64,000 nucleotides of DNA from an uncultured Clostridia bacterium (GTDB lineage Bacteria > Bacillota > Clostridia > Christensenellales > UBA1242): positions 1 to 64,000 of the forward strand of contig CALWJY010000007.1 of assembly GCA_944381135.1 (NCBI GenBank), written 5' to 3'. Below, piece after piece: positions 61,801 through 64,000 of the stretch. Under the pieces are notes generated by a model. That model searched no databases, had not been told where the DNA came from, and saw nothing but the letters and a program-made list of their open reading frames with translations. Both the position numbers and the translations under genes were made by a program. The number at the start of each line of letters is the position of its first letter. Within the stretch, counting starts at the first letter, position 1.

Positions 61801-64000
61801 AGAAGGAGATTCCACCATTTCTCTTTACGCGTTGTGGACAGAAAATGATTATGGCATTGTGATTGATGCAAATGGTGGATTGATTGACGAAATTCAAGAA
61901 CAAACAACAGAACAATTGACATATAATTCAACCTTTGAAAACCTTTTGGCGAAGTTGCAATCGCGCGTAACACGAAATGGGTTCACTTTGGAAGGCTTCT
62001 ATGCAGTCAGCGAAAATACAACTTTCAGAATTGAAGATGACACAATTTTCAACATCAATCTTTTCACATTTTCTTTGCCAGTTCAGCCAAACGAAGTTGC
62101 ACTGACAATCTATGCAAATTGGATTTTTGACGGAGAAATTTCTTTGGCAATTGTCAACAATTCTCCTCTTGCAAACTTAACATACACAGGGCTTGACCAA
62201 ACAGTAAATGTTGCACAATATTTCACTGACGGAAATTTTGTTGCTTCAGGGCTTTCAGTCACATCCTCAGGAACTTTGACATTTGTTGCAACAGAAGCGC
62301 AAAGTGTGGATGTTGATTTTGAGATTGCGCAAAATTCTGATGAAGTTGTTTTGACAGGTGAAGACTCTTTCAGTGTTCGTAATGCAGACACTCATTCAAT
62401 TCTTTTCACTTTGACAGTTGCTGATGGCGCAGGAGAAGAAGGGTTTGTGCTCAACTTGGGCACACTCTATCGTGTTTCATTCATTTTGTATGTCACAGTT
62501 GACAAAGCAGAACTTCAACTCACGCTTGATGAAAATGACTGGACAGCAATTCGCCTTGAAAACGCAAGAAAACTCATCCAACCTTTTGTGAATGACAGTC
62601 TTGATGAACAACTTGAAAGTGCAGATTCTCTTTCAGCGCTTGCAACAATTGCAAAAAGTATGGACACAACAGATCCGTTCCAAAGCAATGGTGAAGATGC
62701 AACAGATTTGGAAATTTATGAATTTTTGATGGTTAAATTCTATCTTCTCATGCACACCAACAATTCAGAAGAAAGTCTCACTTATAGAGGTTGGCAGTTT
62801 GCTGATTTCTTGGAATATCGTGCTGACAATGAATCAAATGTTGAATCAATTTTACAGAATGTCAACTTTTTCGCATTCTATGACCATCTTCAATCATCTT
62901 CAAGTGTTGATGTGGAAGAATATCGCACAATTTTCAGTGTTGTTGATGGAGTTAACAACGAGCATGACACCATTTCTCGCGTGGAAATTGTTTCATCTCT
63001 TGGATTGGCGATTAATGCAAGAAACACCTATCAATTGAGAATTTATTTGGCAAATTCCGGAAATGTTTTGAACAACTATAATGTTTTGACTGATGCAGAA
63101 AATCCATACATTGTGTTTGGCACTGCCTACATCATGCCGGAAATTTTGGTGCTTGACAATTTCAGCCATGCAAACATGGTATATTATTCATCAAGTTATT
63201 CTTCTCGCGAAGTGGAATGGATTGGAAATGAAAGTGGAGAGACGACAAGCATTTTGAATTTGGGTGATTTCTTCCAAGTTTCAACCATTGGAACAAATCC
63301 TCTTTATGTCAGGGCACAAATTCAAACATCAAATGGAGGTTCGGCAGAATATGACACACAATTTTCTTTCAACAATCAAGAAAACTTCCTCTATTTGACA
63401 AACACGGGTGTGAGAGCGCTTATAGGCGGATATTACATCGACTATTCTTCAAGTTTTAAACTTGTGCTTGATGAAGAATTTGTGTTTACAATCTTAAACA
63501 TTCAAGATGTTGCTTCAATCTCAATTTCTGCGAACTATTTCTCAATTGTAAACGGAACAGGATATTACAATTCTTTGTCTGAAAGTTTGGCTTCAGGGCT
63601 TCTCAGTGTTTCAGCTGTGTTCTATCAGTTGGAAGAACAAGGAGAAGTTCTCATCTCCGACATTGCAGAAATTCAGGACGTTGTTGAAAACTATGGCGGT
63701 GTTTTTGAATCTGACGGAACAATTGTATATCAAATCTACACAACAGACGCAAACACGGTCACACTTTTGATTAATAAAGTTGTCACAGGTTTGGAATTTG
63801 TTGCAAACGCAACTTCTGTGGACAGTCCAAGTTATGACGATGAAAACGGTTTTATTTCGCTCTATAAATGGGTGGAAGGTGAATTCAATGAATATGGCGT
63901 TGATGGCACAATGGTTTCAGGCGACACGCTTTCAATTTCGTTTGATTGGGGAAATGGTGTTGCACAAAACCCTGTTTCAGAAAACAGTTTTGCACTTTCA
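55895..64000 (+). CDS. Giant secreted surface protein, GLUG-like and InlB-B-like repeats (3' truncated)
   Basis: An uninterrupted frame of 2702 codons from ATG 55895 (ribosome site TTGGAG) to the window end. A signal peptide (MKKKPIFFLFVLMFGLCGVF, ending near QASS) with no lipobox. Residues about 70-450 are beta-helix/GLUG-like: FSGIFNGQGHYVYNLNM, then VGGIAGTSAG, IGGIVGSTTGG, VGGIIGQAN and YAGGLVGAVYGG. A second block starts near 485 (GTQESPYIIKTAGDLVTVSS). From about 690 follow many Ig-like or InlB-B (Listeria-Bacteroides) repeats, clearest at about 1910-1985: FNISYNNFTLSGHSFVNWNT ... SLYALWTEN. Probably a wall- or membrane-attached adhesin; the anchor must lie beyond the window. Confidence 0.9.
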   Translation, partial: MKKKPIFFLFVLMFGLCGVFMNFNSTSSLVQASSIDASVWDGQTDGRLYLDNDGSALDVSQLDWFANGSSYYIRSAKGLAHFANLVNGSGGASQDFAGCSIYLETNIDWSGRTWIPIGNTTSFSGIFNGQGHYVYNLNMTNSDTSVGFFNNLPSYATVENLHLRNISVSATSAVSNVGGIAGTSAGVISYSSVTGAINRTYSSDANIGGIVGSTTGGVVQNTYSEVNFSLAGSANLMVGGIIGQANATSSTTLENSYFSGNMTGRANNVYAGGLVGAVYGGSSLNIQNSYNAGSISLSSISGVGYVGGIVGYVHHNNVGSTTGRSEVNLSFVFNMGEISNISSTTAYVSTLIGYVNGDAVLNNVFDVLTASETSLPLFTAGQYVTGGQSYAGEIDCSNTYYDSSRIATAVPSVADSQDWTVGNLAVLAKTYEFYQNTSYFSEGWDFDAVWSISTGVNDGFPYIEISANGNNDDDTTNSSLWQGEGTQESPYIIKTAGDLVTVSSFFSGSSGTAVEGISYHFSLQADIDLAGRTWQPIGLGVVFRGVFDGNNHTISGLTCSLQEPFSYAGLFARTDGAVIKNLILEDFRFVGNATSNMGALIAYANDTYVINVADFSGSGVDTIGAGNVNIFYGQNNADGSINENTITSGARVSNSGYDVTIFGNDGYFYDANREIYGGRYHLLLTSQMRVVTQTIDATYGKNLPTAIENMGSEDVVLKRGSRLEGFVYSNTQNHLLQATFNPYNAVMGLEAIWEDNAAGASFRIYFNKYEVLNFNTQADEDAPYVGTVAYYFDGRTYQPVQNADGTLATYQLDDDGSLYIEIETVYSAYLSEYEYVFEDFYYPVSDGYISLRGDDFSVSADGHRTIDSDGRINEETPYQAFEVSNSGLIDDNFSTDDFTVTWVGNSSSDYDITINFQKNDEKFEIADAVKTVALVLSEDGTKTYPPAVWNGDSVTMSYDTTYSDSLLSFATVGISLNYGFTYNVDSMILEPELIRDTNFGTLTRSIGNGILRLFTSKNLNELSTLTDAELARLTQFYNLIGDYTITIELERELYTDSLEVGENITFGLSPAQTISVTQDDDGNFSSTAYILTGDRGYVDIVELFEEVDWSALANEESIYMGFDLYNESVIFSSGIYDVQQLLFTQTQQVVFRYNNGSGFDYYMIDLSTDSLDDGSETAFEVVTLYSISETQIVNEEIVSYRRVAGEPENDSVSYRSGNSFVFIASTEDDSLTFSDATGLSGFYDSQDIEGSLFENGTSSVRANSLRDVEGPAYTKYLFTFNQIVKVSDNNEKLTAIAEYVDAVLDYKFVYRGLNGEEEAPINFNENAPTVTDNSTKRITPNVPGEIQIELLNSSAYRFFIDSAGTDGINLYSGTADEIFNIQVEVQYSNSSYNDPEGYENGLNGNNTASGIFSVDGYSMLAQEDGLRINLNYTNDLRPAHYTITLICTDQTYRINYGTKFIELDGSSLYSSSTRYQNFNFTDEEGEDANLMSLSVNDEEYQGTYNNFQGGNAVETQFSSASDSSGTEIASASFLGSKSVRYTDELDVSVQEKNGYSFFGFYIRGVDYQILVRGTEDYVSNMTLGELYNYGISGASDQSRQQANPYFAAEGIEWQLTIFAVYTRSQFNLQFNGSYIIDNINGSDEEFVSTYNSTYLNFIMSTDGELNNVQNNAYVYDYSVNENASNFNMELSGSYADGYYFVGYRIVSSEWNGANPPANSVIEEQSTSAQFDTIEVDMSSWLQSDMASGRVVGDGSNETYYIVPIIRQKTMTITFHSGTGGENYTDGKDGHVFDVAGSETTTNTYTYSTMLYFNRGIESGQTNTLNVDAIVPELQSETISNLFASRTGYHKASVQYWRWQNESGSQSGLIGFDTLELTNANMFSGSVTIADVHFYVYWEANSYTIVYVSNDPNAVGVVPVQNVLYDQQFNISYNNFTLSGHSFVNWNTTADGMGISYEEGRQVSNLCTGAEGDSTISLYALWTENDYGIVIDANGGLIDEIQEQTTEQLTYNSTFENLLAKLQSRVTRNGFTLEGFYAVSENTTFRIEDDTIFNINLFTFSLPVQPNEVALTIYANWIFDGEISLAIVNNSPLANLTYTGLDQTVNVAQYFTDGNFVASGLSVTSSGTLTFVATEAQSVDVDFEIAQNSDEVVLTGEDSFSVRNADTHSILFTLTVADGAGEEGFVLNLGTLYRVSFILYVTVDKAELQLTLDENDWTAIRLENARKLIQPFVNDSLDEQLESADSLSALATIAKSMDTTDPFQSNGEDATDLEIYEFLMVKFYLLMHTNNSEESLTYRGWQFADFLEYRADNESNVESILQNVNFFAFYDHLQSSSSVDVEEYRTIFSVVDGVNNEHDTISRVEIVSSLGLAINARNTYQLRIYLANSGNVLNNYNVLTDAENPYIVFGTAYIMPEILVLDNFSHANMVYYSSSYSSREVEWIGNESGETTSILNLGDFFQVSTIGTNPLYVRAQIQTSNGGSAEYDTQFSFNNQENFLYLTNTGVRALIGGYYIDYSSSFKLVLDEEFVFTILNIQDVASISISANYFSIVNGTGYYNSLSESLASGLLSVSAVFYQLEEQGEVLISDIAEIQDVVENYGGVFESDGTIVYQIYTTDANTVTLLINKVVTGLEFVANATSVDSPSYDDENGFISLYKWVEGEFNEYGVDGTMVSGDTLSISFDWGNGVAQNPVSENSFALS

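Overview
The window reads as chromosomal DNA of a low-GC Bacillota bacterium, probably an uncultured or gut-type Clostridia relative. The evidence is AT-rich intergenic DNA, strong AGGAGG-type ribosome sites, TGA used as a stop, a Clostridium-type ThyA, a pflB-pflA pair, and a yabP-yabQ-divIC-like sporulation/division cluster. I cannot name a genus. There is no rRNA, CRISPR array, transposase or phage module; the only RNA gene seen is one tRNA-Ala.

Layout. 1-6.4 kb: end of a surface protein, then a one-carbon/thymidylate block (folD, folA, glyA, an HD-domain phosphohydrolase, thyA) interrupted by REP-like palindromic repeats. 6.6-12.5 kb: two lipoproteins, a small charged protein, tRNA-Ala, a second repeat block, a PH-domain protein, a cysteine-rich peptide and a short-chain dehydrogenase. 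12.6-20.7 kb: a same-strand cluster encoding an SPFH/zinc-ribbon protein, a membrane-anchored protein, a TPR-like protein, two Snf7 (ESCRT-III)-like coiled-coil proteins, a Vps4-like AAA ATPase with a MIT-like N-terminus, and a 1255-residue transmembrane protein joining a zinc ribbon, a TIR-like domain and helical repeats to a predicted extracellular beta-helix. 20.9-24.5 kb: a heterodimeric ABC exporter. 25.6-28.6 kb: pyruvate formate-lyase and its activase. 28.8-32.2 kb: a CvpA-like protein, divergent yabPQ-divIC and an RluA-family pseudouridine synthase, and a degenerate ferritin-like protein. 32.6-44.6 kb: a 3605-residue lipoprotein built of Ig/FN3-like repeats and a membrane-anchored partner. 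44.8-55.3 kb: typA, dnaB, gltX and trpS mixed with unknown membrane proteins. 55.9 kb to the end: the first 2702 codons of another giant secreted protein with GLUG-like and InlB-B-like repeats.

Main point of interest. The 12.6-20.7 kb cluster looks like a bacterial membrane-remodelling machine with eukaryote-like parts: two ESCRT-III-type filament subunits beside their expected disassembly ATPase, with an SPFH membrane scaffold and a possible transmembrane sensor or effector. Bacterial PspA and Vipp1 are established ESCRT-III superfamily members, but these two small proteins resemble eukaryotic CHMP/Snf7 proteins more than PspA, and the MIT-AAA partner makes the set unusual.

Other themes are leaderless transcription (four genes whose ATG falls at the predicted transcription start), REP-like elements with variable but self-complementary hairpins, a thymidylate synthase with about 110 inserted residues, and beta-helix (GLUG-like) modules shared by three otherwise unrelated surface or membrane proteins. 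All calls come from reading the sequence; no database search was run.
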